Positions 31,550 to 39,606 of a stretch of DNA of 64,000 nucleotides are shown here, one piece after another. Both the position numbers and the translations under genes were made by a program. The stretch is from positions 412,379 to 476,378 of the forward strand of contig NZ_CAJPUY010000002.1 in assembly GCF_905397275.1 (NCBI RefSeq), in the 5' to 3' direction. The notes beneath the pieces are model-generated. The model did no database searches, was not told the DNA's origin, and was given only the letters and a program-made list of their open reading frames with translations. Each line of letters begins with the position of its first letter. Position 1 is the first letter of the stretch. This stretch comes from Cupriavidus yeoncheonensis (GTDB taxonomy: Bacteria; Pseudomonadota; Gammaproteobacteria; Burkholderiales; Burkholderiaceae).

Positions 31550-33348
31550 TGTGTCGAGCTCCACGGTTCGCTTTCCTGCACCTTGTCGCTGACCACCAAC
31601 TGGCGGATCGGCGAGTCGGGCTGGACATTCAGGGCGCGCAGCGTGCCGCCGGTGATCGCGGCGAAGACCGGACCGGCCACGGCGCCGCCGTAGTGGCTGC
31701 CGGCCGTCGGCTCGTCCACGCTGACGGCCACGATCACGCGCGGGTTGGACATCGGCGCCAGGCCAATGAACGACGCGCGGTACTTGCTGCGGTTGTAGCC
31801 GCGGCCTTCGTGCTTGTAGGCGGTACCGGTCTTGCCGCCGACGCGGTAGCCCATCACCTGTGCCTCGGGCGCGGTGCCGCCCGGTGCGGTCACGGTTTCG
31901 AGCATGGCGCGCACGTCGCGGGCAACCTGCGGCGTCAGGATGCGCTCGCCGGTGGCCGGGCCGTTGGTCCGGAACATCGACACGGGGATAATCTCGCCGT
32001 CATGAGCGAAGATCGTGTAGGCATGCGCCATCTGGAACAGCGACACCGACAGGCCGTAGCCGTACGACATGGTGGCCTGCTCGATCGGGCGCCAGCTCTT
32101 GAACGGGCGCACGCGACCCGCCACGGCGCCCGGGAAGCCGATCTTGGGCGCCTGCCCGAGGCCGACGCTGGTGAACATGTCCCACATTTCCTGGGGCTTC
32201 ATCATCATCGCGATCTTGGTCGTGCCGATATTGCTCGACTTCTGGATCACGCCGCCCACGGTCAGCGCGCCGTAGTTGTGGGTGTCGCTGATGGTGGCGC
32301 CCTCAAAGTTGTACTTGCCGGTGGTAACGACTACCGTGGATGGCGTCACGCGCTTGAGCTGCAACGCCAGGCCAATGGTGATCGGCTTCATCATCGAACC
32401 CGGCTCGAAGGTGTCGGTCAGCACGCGGTTGCGCAGCTGCTCGCCCGACAGCCGGGTGCGGTCGTTCGGGTTGTAGGTCGGCCAGTTGGCCAGCGCCAGC
32501 ACTTCGCCGGTCTGGGCGTCGAGCACCACCGCGCTGGCGGCCTTGGCCTTGCTGCGCTCGACCACGGCCTTCAGTTCGTTGTAGGCCAGGTACTGGATCT
32601 TGGCGTCGATCGACAACTGCATGTCCGCGCCGTCGCGCGGCGTCTTGATGATGCCGACGTCCTCGACCACGCGGCCCAGGCGGTCCTTGATCACCTGGCG
32701 CGCGCCGGCACGCCCGGCCAGGCCAGCTTCACGCGCGAGTTCCACGCCTTCCTGGCCGCGGTCCTCGACATTGGTGAAGCCGACGATGTGCGCCATCGCC
32801 TCGCCTTCCGGGTAGAAGCGCTTGTATTCGCGGGTCTGGTGCACGCCCTCGATCTTGAGCGCGGCGATCTTCTCCGCCACGTCCGGCTGGACCTGGCGCT
32901 TCAGGTAGACGAAGCTCTTGTCTTCCGACAGCTTGCGGCCCAGGTCCTTCTCGGACATGTCGAGCAGCCTGGCGAGCTGGCGGATCTTGGCGGCCTCGAC
33001 CTGGTTGGGCACGTCTTCGGGCACGGCCCAGATCGCCTTGACCGGCAGGCTGGTCGCCAGCACCAGGCCGTTGCGGTCCAGGATCTTGCCGCGCGTGGCG
33101 GGCAGCTCGAGCGTACGCTGGAAGCGCTTCTTGCCTTCCGCTTCATAGAACTGGTTTCCCGGGCCCTGGATCCACAGGGCGCGGACAGCCAGCGCCACGA
33201 ACGCCCCGAACATCAGGAACACCACGAACTTGGAGCGCCACATCGGCAGGCGCAGGCCCAGCACGGGGCTGGCCGAGAACTGGCCGGTACGCGGACGCGA
33301 GTTGTTCGGGCGGTTGCGCGAGGCGGCGCCGCTGCGGGCCATGGTCAT
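31546..33348 (-). CDS. ftsI: Peptidoglycan D,D-transpeptidase FtsI (PBP3)
   Basis: Septal class B penicillin-binding protein. The 600-residue protein has one N-terminal membrane helix (VVFLMFGAFVALAVRALWI, about residues 38-56) and the pedestal domain beginning RGKILDRNG. The transpeptidase motifs are SMMK (EPGSMMKP, catalytic Ser), SSN (KSSNIGT) and KTG (GGKTGTAYK). A 30-residue basic cytoplasmic tail is typical. It overlaps ftsL upstream and murE downstream by 4 bases each. Confidence 0.97.
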   Translation of the reverse strand: MTMARSGAASRNRPNNSRPRTGQFSASPVLGLRLPMWRSKFVVFLMFGAFVALAVRALWIQGPGNQFYEAEGKKRFQRTLELPATRGKILDRNGLVLATSLPVKAIWAVPEDVPNQVEAAKIRQLARLLDMSEKDLGRKLSEDKSFVYLKRQVQPDVAEKIAALKIEGVHQTREYKRFYPEGEAMAHIVGFTNVEDRGQEGVELAREAGLAGRAGARQVIKDRLGRVVEDVGIIKTPRDGADMQLSIDAKIQYLAYNELKAVVERSKAKAASAVVLDAQTGEVLALANWPTYNPNDRTRLSGEQLRNRVLTDTFEPGSMMKPITIGLALQLKRVTPSTVVVTTGKYNFEGATISDTHNYGALTVGGVIQKSSNIGTTKIAMMMKPQEMWDMFTSVGLGQAPKIGFPGAVAGRVRPFKSWRPIEQATMSYGYGLSVSLFQMAHAYTIFAHDGEIIPVSMFRTNGPATGERILTPQVARDVRAMLETVTAPGGTAPEAQVMGYRVGGKTGTAYKHEGRGYNRSKYRASFIGLAPMSNPRVIVAVSVDEPTAGSHYGGAVAGPVFAAITGGTLRALNVQPDSPIRQLVVSDKVQESEPWSSTQ

Positions 33349-33680
33349 GGACGCTCCTCCCCGGCGGGAGCGGATGCGCCAGCCGCGGCGACCGGGGCCG
33401 GCGCCGCCTGCGGCAGCGCGATACCCGACAGGTACTGGGTCCTGCCCGCCATGACCGGCGCCATGCGCAGCTGGGTGCGCGCGGCATCGGCAATGCGCGC
33501 GCTCTTGCCCAGCGCGCTTTGCTGGTATTGCAGCCGTGACCAGTCGACGTCGAGTTGCTTCTCCTCGGACTGCGCGCGCTCCATCGCGACAAACAGCGTG
33601 CGCGCCTGGTGCTGCGCGCTCACCAGCGAGAGCGCGCAGAAGATCAGCGCGGCGAGGAGGAAGAAGGTCAGCCGGTTCAT
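33345..33680 (-). CDS. ftsL: Cell division protein FtsL
   Basis: Small bitopic divisome protein that forms a coiled coil with FtsB and binds FtsQ and FtsWI. The 111-residue product begins [20 protein letters not shown], a membrane helix. A heptad-like segment follows (residues about 25-60, [24 protein letters not shown]), then a Pro/Ala-rich tail (about 80-111). Assignment rests on position between rsmH and ftsI, size and topology. It overlaps both neighbours by 4 bases. Confidence 0.93.
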   Translation of the reverse strand: MNRLTFFLLAALIFCALSLVSAQHQARTLFVAMERAQSEEKQLDVDWSRLQYQQSALGKSARIADAARTQLRMAPVMAGRTQYLSGIALPQAAPAPVAAAGASAPAGEERP

Positions 33681-34669
33681 GCCGGTACCGTCCCCGCTGC
33701 GGCCGGTGCCAGCTTCTCGGCCACGCGCATCACGGCCGAGCGCGCGCGCGGGTTGTCGGCAATCTCCTGTGCGCCGGGCTTGACGCGGCCCAGCAGGCGC
33801 AGCGTCGGCTGCGGCAGGTCGGCCGCGCGCAGCGGCGCGCGGCGCAGCGCCGGATCGGCATCCTGCTGGGGACGGGCGTGCGCCGCCATGAACCGCTTGA
33901 CGATGCGGTCCTCCAGCGAATGGAAGCTGATCACCACGAGGCGACCTCCTACCTGCAGCAGGTCATAGGCGGCCTTCAGCCCTCTTTCGAGGTCCTCAAG
34001 CTCTTGATTGACGTGAATCCGTAGAGCCTGAAAGGTGCGGGTCGCAGGGTCCTGACCCTTCTCGCGTGTTTTGACGGCTTTCGCCACGAGCGCGGCAAGG
34101 TCGGCAGTAGTGGCGAGAGGTCCGCCATCGCCGGGTTCGCGCCGGCGAGCAACAATCGCCTTTGCAATCTGTACAGCAAACCGTTCTTCCCCATAGTCTC
34201 GTATCACCCTGGCAATGTCCTGCTCTTCCGCCTGCGCCAGCCACTCGGCGGCAGTGATGCCGCGCGTGGTGTCCATGCGCATGTCCAGCGGGCCCTCGAA
34301 ACGAAAGGAAAACCCCCTCGCCGCCTCATCGATCTGGGGCGAGCTGATCCCCAGGTCGAGGAGCACGCCAGCCACATGGCCACGCCCGGCCAGGCGCTCG
34401 CCCATGGCTGCAAAGCTCTCGTGCTCAATGGAGAAGCGGGCATCCTGGATGGTGCCCGCTTCTGCGATTGCTGCTGGGTCCTTGTCGAACGCGACGATGG
34501 TCCCGTCTGGCCCCAGCCGGGCCAGAACTGCCCGGCTGTGCCCTCCCCTGCCGAAGGTGCCGTCCACGTAGGTGCCATCCGGCCGCCAGACCAGAGCCTC
34601 GACGGCCTCGTCCAACAGCACGGTGCGATGGCGCAGGGCGGTGGTTGCCGGCGATCCGGTAGGACTCAT
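33677..34669 (-). CDS. rsmH: 16S rRNA m4C1402 methyltransferase
   Basis: SAM-dependent N4-methyltransferase of C1402 in 16S rRNA (formerly MraW). The 330-residue product has the N-terminal [13 protein letters not shown], the SAM motif [38 protein letters not shown] and MRMDTTRG. The C terminus is also typical: [34 protein letters not shown] and [11 protein letters not shown]. It is separated from mraZ by 7 bases and overlaps ftsL by 4. Confidence 0.97.
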   Translation of the reverse strand: MSPTGSPATTALRHRTVLLDEAVEALVWRPDGTYVDGTFGRGGHSRAVLARLGPDGTIVAFDKDPAAIAEAGTIQDARFSIEHESFAAMGERLAGRGHVAGVLLDLGISSPQIDEAARGFSFRFEGPLDMRMDTTRGITAAEWLAQAEEQDIARVIRDYGEERFAVQIAKAIVARRREPGDGGPLATTADLAALVAKAVKTREKGQDPATRTFQALRIHVNQELEDLERGLKAAYDLLQVGGRLVVISFHSLEDRIVKRFMAAHARPQQDADPALRRAPLRAADLPQPTLRLLGRVKPGAQEIADNPRARSAVMRVAEKLAPAAAGTVPA

Positions 34670-34676
34670 GACCTTG

Positions 34677-35105
34677 TCAGAAAGAGAAATTCTTCAATGC
34701 TTCCGGCATACCCTGCGCCATCGCCTGCTGTTCCTTGGCGGCGTATGTCGCGGCATCCCAGACTTCGAAATGGCTGCCCATGCCGAGCAGCATGACTTCC
34801 TTGTCGAGCATGGCGGCACCGCGCAGCTCCGGTGCGATCAGCACGCGGCCTGCGCCGTCCATCTCCACGTCGGCAGCGTTACCCAGGAAGATGCGCTTCC
34901 ACCAGTGCGCATCCATCGGCAGCGCCGCGATCCGTTCCCGGAAATTTTCCCACTCGGGCCGGGGAAACAGCAGCAGGCAGCCATCCGGGTGCTTGGTCAG
35001 CGTCACCCGGCCCTCGGCCTGCTGTTGCAGCGCTTCCCGGTGCCGCGACGGAATGGACATCCGCCCCTTGGCATCCAGCGAGAGCGCTGATGCTCCCTGA
35101 AACAA
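34677..35105 (-). CDS. mraZ: Transcriptional regulator MraZ
   Basis: AbrB/SpoVT-fold DNA-binding protein that represses its own dcw operon in E. coli. The 142-residue product has two MraZ repeats, each with the conserved DxxGR core: [17 protein letters not shown] near residue 10 and [18 protein letters not shown] near 85. The TTG at 35105 is the start because it yields the canonical [15 protein letters not shown] and has a purine-rich GGGGGGCG upstream. It is first in the cluster, with its presumed operator immediately upstream. Confidence 0.96.
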   Translation of the reverse strand: MFQGASALSLDAKGRMSIPSRHREALQQQAEGRVTLTKHPDGCLLLFPRPEWENFRERIAALPMDAHWWKRIFLGNAADVEMDGAGRVLIAPELRGAAMLDKEVMLLGMGSHFEVWDAATYAAKEQQAMAQGMPEALKNFSF

Positions 35106-35204
35106 GCTCGCCCCCCGGTCCCGGCCGGCTTATGGCTTGCCGGCACATGCGTGAATCGCTCAGTTCCCGACCCTGTGGATGATCCCACGGGCAGGACTCA
35201 ATTT

Positions 35205-35239
35205 CACACAAAAATACACTTCCTCACACTATTTCCCAC
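35205..35239 (-). promoter_or_regulatory. MraZ-box operator: four 10-bp-phased repeats
   Basis: Read on the minus strand, the repeats are GTGGG (35235-35239), GTGTG (35225-35229), GTGTA (35215-35219) and GTGTG (35205-35209), exactly 10 bases apart with 5-base AT-rich spacers. In E. coli MraZ binds GTGGG-type direct repeats with this phasing upstream of mraZ. The first repeat overlaps the predicted -10, and the rest run downstream of the predicted start, a repressor layout. Binding itself is inference. Confidence 0.65.
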
Positions 35240-35266
35240 TTTAGAGGAAGCAATTTCGCGGGTCAA
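35238..35266 (-). promoter_or_regulatory. Promoter of the dcw cluster
   Basis: On the minus strand: TTGACC (35266-35261, 5 of 6), a 17-base spacer, TAAAGT (35243-35238, 4 of 6). The predicted start is near 35231, giving a leader of about 125 bases to mraZ. The -10 overlaps the first MraZ box. Confidence 0.6.
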
Positions 35267-35520
35267 GGCTCGCTGCAGGGCAACAAACCGGGATTCTCGA
35301 ATCAGAACAAAGACTTAGCGCGCACACCTAAGCCCACGGCTAACGTGAATCCTTAATGAAATGAAGATCTTAGGGAGGAAAGCAGAGAAACCACCTGAGA
35401 ACTACCCGGGGAGGAACTGCCGACGGTGCGGGAAAGACCGGCCCGCGACCGTGGGGAAGGATACAACATTTGGCAGAGATGGCCGCCGGAACGGCGGTCG
35501 GCCCGGCTCCGGCCCGAGGG
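35267..35520. other. Intergenic region between coq7 and the dcw promoter
   Basis: 254 bases with no supported gene. Its left half is relatively AT-rich and would be upstream promoter DNA for mraZ. The part nearest the coq7 stop has GC-rich inverted repeats (GGCCGCCGGAACGGCGGTC at 35481-35499) but no T-run, so a coq7 terminator is only possible. The short plus-strand frame from 35361 lacks a ribosome site and runs antisense into coq7. Confidence 0.5.
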
Positions 35521-36144
35521 TCAGATCCGGTACGCGGCGGTGGTCATCACGCGCGACGCGCCGCGCATCAGCGCACGCACCGGAGCGGGCAGCGGCAAGC
35601 CGCCGGCAGCGCGGGCGGCTTCGCCATGACGGATCTCGTCGTCGCGCATCTGCTCGAGGATGACGCGCGAGCGGCCGTCCGCGTCGGGCAGCCGCTCAAG
35701 ATGGCCGCTCAGGTGCTGCTCGACCTGGTGCTCGGTCTCGGCCACGAAGCCCAGGCTGACGCGGTCGCCGGCACGTCCGGCCAGGAAGCCGATGGCAAAG
35801 GCGCCGGCATACCACAGCGGATTCAGCAGGCTGGGCCGCGAGTCCAGTTCGCGCAACCGCTCGGCGCACCAGGCGAGGTGGTCCTCTTCCTCGCGCGCGG
35901 CGGTGTCCATCTGGGCCCGCACCTCGCCGTTGCGCGCGGTGAGCTTCTGCGCCTGGTAGAGAGCCTGCGCGCAGACCTCGCCGACATGGTTGATACGCAT
36001 GAGGCCGGCCACATGGCGGCGCTCGTCCGCACTGAGTTGCCCGTCGTCCGGCGCCAGCCGGTCAGCCGGGTTGGAACGGCCCGAACGCGTGGCGCCGGCA
36101 ATGGCGCGCAATGCCATGTCGAATTCGCGGATAAAGGTGTCCAT
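35521..36144 (-). CDS. coq7: 3-demethoxyubiquinol 3-hydroxylase (Coq7)
   Basis: Di-iron monooxygenase of late ubiquinone biosynthesis. The 207-residue protein starts [17 protein letters not shown]. It carries the duplicated ferritin-like iron motifs: the first ligand set in [16 protein letters not shown], then [11 protein letters not shown] (ExxH), and in the second half [14 protein letters not shown] and [13 protein letters not shown] (ExxH). The start at 36144 is used because the frame remains open another 15 codons upstream into repetitive DNA with no similarity. It is divergent from the porin gene, in a 509-base gap. Confidence 0.95.
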   Translation of the reverse strand: MDTFIREFDMALRAIAGATRSGRSNPADRLAPDDGQLSADERRHVAGLMRINHVGEVCAQALYQAQKLTARNGEVRAQMDTAAREEEDHLAWCAERLRELDSRPSLLNPLWYAGAFAIGFLAGRAGDRVSLGFVAETEHQVEQHLSGHLERLPDADGRSRVILEQMRDDEIRHGEAARAAGGLPLPAPVRALMRGASRVMTTAAYRI

Positions 36145-36176
36145 GCTGGAAAGCGGATAGGCCAGAGAATTAAAAG

Positions 36177-36200
36177 GGCAATCAGGCAATCAGGCAATAG
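36177..36200. repeat. 8-bp tandem microrepeat (GGCAATCA)
   Basis: Two full copies of GGCAATCA plus a third partial copy (GGCAATAG) lie about 30 bases upstream of the coq7 start. They are in the 5' leader region on the minus strand. Slippage could vary the leader length. Confidence 0.8.
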
Positions 36201-36265
36201 GGCCCGAAATACGGCCCCCCGGCCCTGCAAAACCCTGCCAAGGCAGTGCAAAACATGCCGCCGCA

Positions 36266-36513
36266 CGTTCCGGCGACAGCATCGGGATTACCCGCATTGT
36301 AGCAAGCCTCTAATCCCCGCCATCCCATGCCAGGCCTCGCTATTTACCCACGAGCACACAACAACCCTGACTTGCCAAAAGAAGACAAACGTTCCGGCAG
36401 CAGCATCGGGATTACCCGCATTGTAGCAAGCCTCTAATTCCCGCCATCCCATGCCGAGCCTTGTTATTTACCCTCGAGTACACAAAAACCCTGAGTTGTT
36501 AAAAGAAGACAAA
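36266..36513. repeat. Imperfect 124-bp tandem direct duplication
   Basis: Copy 1 is 36266-36389 and copy 2 is 36390-36513, head to tail with exact 124-base register. I count 13 mismatches and no gaps (about 90% identity). Each copy starts CGTTCCGGC and ends AAAAGAAGACAAA. The first 60 bases are almost identical, with mismatches concentrated in the second half. There is no open reading frame and no terminal inverted repeat. The array fills much of the gap between divergent coq7 and the porin gene. Confidence 0.9.
36296..36304 (-). promoter_or_regulatory. Candidate extended -10 for coq7, duplicated
   Basis: Read on the minus strand, TGCTACAAT is an extended -10 (5 of 6 for the hexamer). The identical site recurs in the second repeat copy at 36420-36428. 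No good -35 lies upstream, as is common for extended -10 promoters. Function is inferred. Confidence 0.3.
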
Positions 36514-36653
36514 GGGCATTGCCAGCAGATAGTGAATTAAGGGTTGTTTGTTACAGTACTTCGCAACTTCTTACGAAGTTTGGCAGTGGGGAATGGAGAC
36601 CCAGGAGGTTTCCCCGCTGACCACATAACAATCATTAGTGGAGATCCTTGAGC

Positions 36654-37847
36654 ATGAAAAAATCGCTTTTCGCGCTGGCGGCATTGGGCGCGTTTGCTGG
36701 TGCGGCACAAGCACAAACCAACGTGACCCTGTACGGCGTGATCGATGCACCGATCGAATACGTCAACCACTTTGCAGCCTCCCCGCCCACGCAGAACCCG
36801 GCGACCGGCCAGCTGGTGCAAAGCCCCAACGGCGGCAGCCTCTTCCGCATGCCGAGCTACGGCGGCCTGTCGACCAGCCGCTGGGGCCTGCGCGGCACCG
36901 AAGACCTGGGCAACGGCCTGCAAGCTGTCTTCGTGCTGGAAAGCGGCTTTGGCTCCGACGACGGCAGCCTGCAATACGCTTCGGCCAGCGGCCCGCGCAT
37001 CTTCGGCCGCCAGGCTTTTGTCGGCCTGCAAAGCAAGGACTACGGCAAGCTGACCCTGGGCCGACAGTACACGTCGATCTTCTGGGCCATGGCCAACTTC
37101 TCGCCGACCTTCTACTCGACCCTGTACGAACCGGTCGTGGCACAACTCGGTGCCAACTACCGTGAAGACAACACGGTCCAGTACACGGGCGCGTTCGGTC
37201 CGGTTACGGCCGTGGCCCACTACAGCTTCGGTACCGGCCTGCAGGCTGTCGGTGCCACCCCGACGTTCGGCGGCGGTGCCGGCGAAGTCCCGGGCCATGC
37301 CAAGGACAACACCGGCTACGGTGCCGGCGTGAGCTACCAGGCCGCCGGCTTCGGCGCATCGGTCGCCTACGACCAGTGGAACCCGAACTTCGCGGCCACG
37401 GCCGGCAACGCCGGCAGCGCCAAGAAGGCTGCCGCCGCACTGAGCTACACCTGGGGTCCCGCCAAGGTCATGGCCGGCTATCGCTGGGGTCAGCTGAAGG
37501 CCGCCAACGGCGGTACGCTGGCTCGCGACGACTACTACTGGGCCGCCGTGAACTACCAGGTCAACGCCCCGATCTCGCTGACCCTGGCGTACTACTATGA
37601 CGACGTGAAGATCCTGCGCACGGCCACCACGACCCCGGTCGTGAACCTGCCGAACCCGTGGCAGATCACGTTCCAGGCCGACTACGCGTTCTCGAAGCGC
37701 ACCGACGTCTACCTGGCCACGGCCTACGCGAAGAACGGCGGCCTGAACTTCTCGGCGTCGAACAGCAGCTTCAGCAACGGCTACTTCCTGACCCAGGGCA
37801 ACGACAGCCAGGTTGGCGTCGCCATCGGTATCCGCCACAAGTTCTGA
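36654..37847 (+). CDS. Outer-membrane porin, Gram-negative trimeric type
   Basis: A 16-strand general diffusion porin of the betaproteobacterial type (OmpC/Omp32-like). The 397-residue precursor begins MKKSLFALAALGAFAGAAQA, a signal peptide with likely cleavage after AQA. The mature part starts QTNVTLYGVIDAPIEYV and has RWGLRGTEDLGNGLQAVFVLESGF, GRQAFVGLQSKDYGKLTLGRQY and the C-terminal strand ending GIRHKF with the terminal Phe recognised by Bam. ATG 36654 is preferred over TTG 36648 because GGAG at 36640 is better spaced and the signal peptide is regular. A strong terminator follows. No convincing promoter was seen in the repeat-rich leader. Confidence 0.93.
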   Translation: MKKSLFALAALGAFAGAAQAQTNVTLYGVIDAPIEYVNHFAASPPTQNPATGQLVQSPNGGSLFRMPSYGGLSTSRWGLRGTEDLGNGLQAVFVLESGFGSDDGSLQYASASGPRIFGRQAFVGLQSKDYGKLTLGRQYTSIFWAMANFSPTFYSTLYEPVVAQLGANYREDNTVQYTGAFGPVTAVAHYSFGTGLQAVGATPTFGGGAGEVPGHAKDNTGYGAGVSYQAAGFGASVAYDQWNPNFAATAGNAGSAKKAAAALSYTWGPAKVMAGYRWGQLKAANGGTLARDDYYWAAVNYQVNAPISLTLAYYYDDVKILRTATTTPVVNLPNPWQITFQADYAFSKRTDVYLATAYAKNGGLNFSASNSSFSNGYFLTQGNDSQVGVAIGIRHKF

Positions 37848-37870
37848 TCCGGAACTTGCATGGCGTGGCA

Positions 37871-37895
37871 AAGGCACCTTCGGGTGCCTTTTTTT
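37871..37895 (+). terminator. Terminator after the porin
   Basis: Stem AAGGCACC / GGTGCCTT with a stable TTCG tetraloop, followed by a T-run. It lies 24 bases after the porin stop. Confidence 0.9.
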
Positions 37896-38002
37896 ATGGA
37901 TGCGGGCGGCGCATAGGGCATTACCTCATCGGCGTGGTCACGGACGGAAACTAGAATGCCCTCACCCGCACACCGGTCGACCGGACAAGAGAGGAGACAC
38001 CC

Positions 38003-39004
38003 ATGCAATGCAATCGCCGGCGCCTCACGGCGCTGCTGCTGTCCGGCTGCCTGGCCGCACTGGTCGGCCAGGCAGCCATGGCGGCCGACCCCTATCCGAG
38101 CAAGCCGATCCGGCTCGTGGTGCCCTTCGCGGCGGGCGGCACGACCGACATCCTGGCGCGAGCCGTGGCGGCCGAACTGGCGAAGCTGCCAGGCTGGAAC
38201 CTGGTGGTGGACAACAAGCCCGGTGCCGGAGGCAATATCGGCGCCGACATCGCCGCCAAGTCCGCGCCCGACGGCTACACGCTGCTGATGGGCACGGTCG
38301 GCACGCACGGCATCAACCAGTCGCTGTACGGCAAGCTGCCGTTCGATCCGATCAAGGACTTCGCGCCGATCACCGAAGTGGCCGCGGTGCCCAACGTGCT
38401 GGTCATCAACCCGGCCTTCGCGCAGCAGAACAAGATCAGCAACGTGCGCGACCTGATTGCCTACGCGCGCGCCAACCCGGGCAAGCTCAACATGGCGTCC
38501 AGCGGCAACGGCACGTCGATCCACCTGGCGGGCGAACTGTTCAAGACGCAGACGCGCACCTATATGGTCCACTTCCCGTACAAGGGCAGCGGGCCGGCGC
38601 TGACAGACCTTGCCGGCGGCACCATGCAGGTCATGTTCGACAACCTGCCGTCCTCGATGGCGCTGATCAAGGCCGGCAAGCTCAAGGCGCTGGCCGTGAC
38701 CAGCGCGAAGCCGTCGCCGGCCCTGCCCGACGTGCCGACCATCGCCGCCGCCGCGAACCTGCCATCCTTCGAAGCCAGCTCCTGGTTTGGCCTGCTGGCG
38801 CCGGTCGGCACGCCGCCAGAGATCATCAGCCGGCTGCAGCACGAGGTGGCCAAGGCCCTGGGCTCGCCGGCCGTCCGCGAGCGCTTGCAGGCACAGGGCG
38901 CGGAACCGGTCGGCAACACGCCCGAACAGTTCGCCGCGCTGATCAAGGCCGAAACCGCCAAGTGGGCCCAGGTGGTCAAGGCCTCCGGCGCCAAGGTGGA
39001 CTGA
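38003..39004 (+). CDS. Bug-family (TctC-like) periplasmic substrate-binding protein
   Basis: Tripartite tricarboxylate transporter receptor family. These proteins bind carboxylates or similar small acids in the periplasm, and betaproteobacteria carry many orphan copies. The 333-residue product has a signal peptide to about residue 27 ([17 protein letters not shown]). Next is the family start [26 protein letters not shown], then [28 protein letters not shown] and the C-terminal [22 protein letters not shown]-type purine sequence gives a good ribosome site. No tctA or tctB gene is nearby, so it is an orphan. Confidence 0.9.
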   Translation: MQCNRRRLTALLLSGCLAALVGQAAMAADPYPSKPIRLVVPFAAGGTTDILARAVAAELAKLPGWNLVVDNKPGAGGNIGADIAAKSAPDGYTLLMGTVGTHGINQSLYGKLPFDPIKDFAPITEVAAVPNVLVINPAFAQQNKISNVRDLIAYARANPGKLNMASSGNGTSIHLAGELFKTQTRTYMVHFPYKGSGPALTDLAGGTMQVMFDNLPSSMALIKAGKLKALAVTSAKPSPALPDVPTIAAAANLPSFEASSWFGLLAPVGTPPEIISRLQHEVAKALGSPAVRERLQAQGAEPVGNTPEQFAALIKAETAKWAQVVKASGAKVD

Positions 39005-39054
39005 GACAGGGCCCGGACGGTCCAACCGGCATATACTTGAGGCATCAAATGTCT

Positions 39055-39080
39055 GGGCGGCCCGCCAGAGCGGGCCGCCC
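39055..39080. promoter_or_regulatory. Perfect 11-bp inverted repeat before the MarR gene
   Basis: GGGCGGCCCGC-CAGA-GCGGGCCGCCC. There is no T-run, so it is either a T-less terminator for the upstream binding-protein gene or a structure in the marR leader. It lies inside any MarR frame starting at 39049, which argues for the later start at 39103. Confidence 0.55.
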
Positions 39081-39102
39081 GGCACTACAACTTGCCATAG
39101 AG

Positions 39103-39606
39103 ATGCCAAATCCATCCGCCGCCGGCAGCCCCGATGCCGCCCCGGTCGACCTAGAAACCCGCGCCGGCGACACCGTGCATGAAGCGCTGCGCCTGTGGTT
39201 GCGCCTGCTGACCTGCACCAACCTGGTGGAAGCCGACATCCGCGGCCGGCTGCGCCAGGACTTCGCCTGCACCCTGCCCCGCTTCGACCTGATGGCGCAG
39301 CTCGACCGCCATCCGGAAGGCCTGAAGATGGGCGAGCTGTCGCGCCGCATGATGGTGACGGGGGGCAACGTCACCGGCATCACCGACCAGCTGCAGGAGG
39401 AAGGACTCGTCTCGCGCGAGGCCCTGCCGACCGACCGGCGCGCCTACCTGATCCGGCTCACGCCGGCCGGCCGCGAGGCTTTCTCGCGCATGGCGCGCGC
39501 GCATGAAGACTGGATCGAGCAACTGTTCGCGGGCCTGGCTGATACCGACCGCCGCGCCCTGTTCCGACTGCTTGGCCGGCTCAAGGCCGGGCTGACTTCG
39601 CCATGA
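39103..39606 (+). CDS. MarR-family transcriptional regulator
   Basis: Winged-helix regulator, 167 residues. The helix-turn-helix and wing are visible in LKMGELSRRMMVTGGNVTGITDQLQEEGLVSREALPTDRRAYLIRLTPAG (about residues 68-118), including the DRRxxxxxLT wing signature. A helical dimerisation region lies on either side. The ATG at 39103 has AGAG upstream and avoids translating a strong hairpin; an ATG at 39049 in frame would add 18 Arg/Pro-rich residues. The stop overlaps the start of the following lipoprotein gene (ATGA), so it probably sits in a two-gene operon. Ligand and targets are unknown. Confidence 0.88.
   Translation: MPNPSAAGSPDAAPVDLETRAGDTVHEALRLWLRLLTCTNLVEADIRGRLRQDFACTLPRFDLMAQLDRHPEGLKMGELSRRMMVTGGNVTGITDQLQEEGLVSREALPTDRRAYLIRLTPAGREAFSRMARAHEDWIEQLFAGLADTDRRALFRLLGRLKAGLTSP

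Noticed and set aside
35361..35663. Possible small plus-strand gene with a Cys-rich start
   Set aside because: No ribosome site, and most of it is antisense to coq7.
36266..36513. CRISPR array or transposon ends at the tandem repeat
   Set aside because: Only two units, no spacers, unit too long, no cas genes, no terminal inverted repeats and no transposase.
36514..36653. Promoter and AGGAGG ribosome site for the porin
   Set aside because: AGGAGG at 36603 has no start codon at proper spacing, and no -35/-10 pair reached a usable match. A 6-bp hairpin (ACTTCG/CGAAGT) was seen but is weak.
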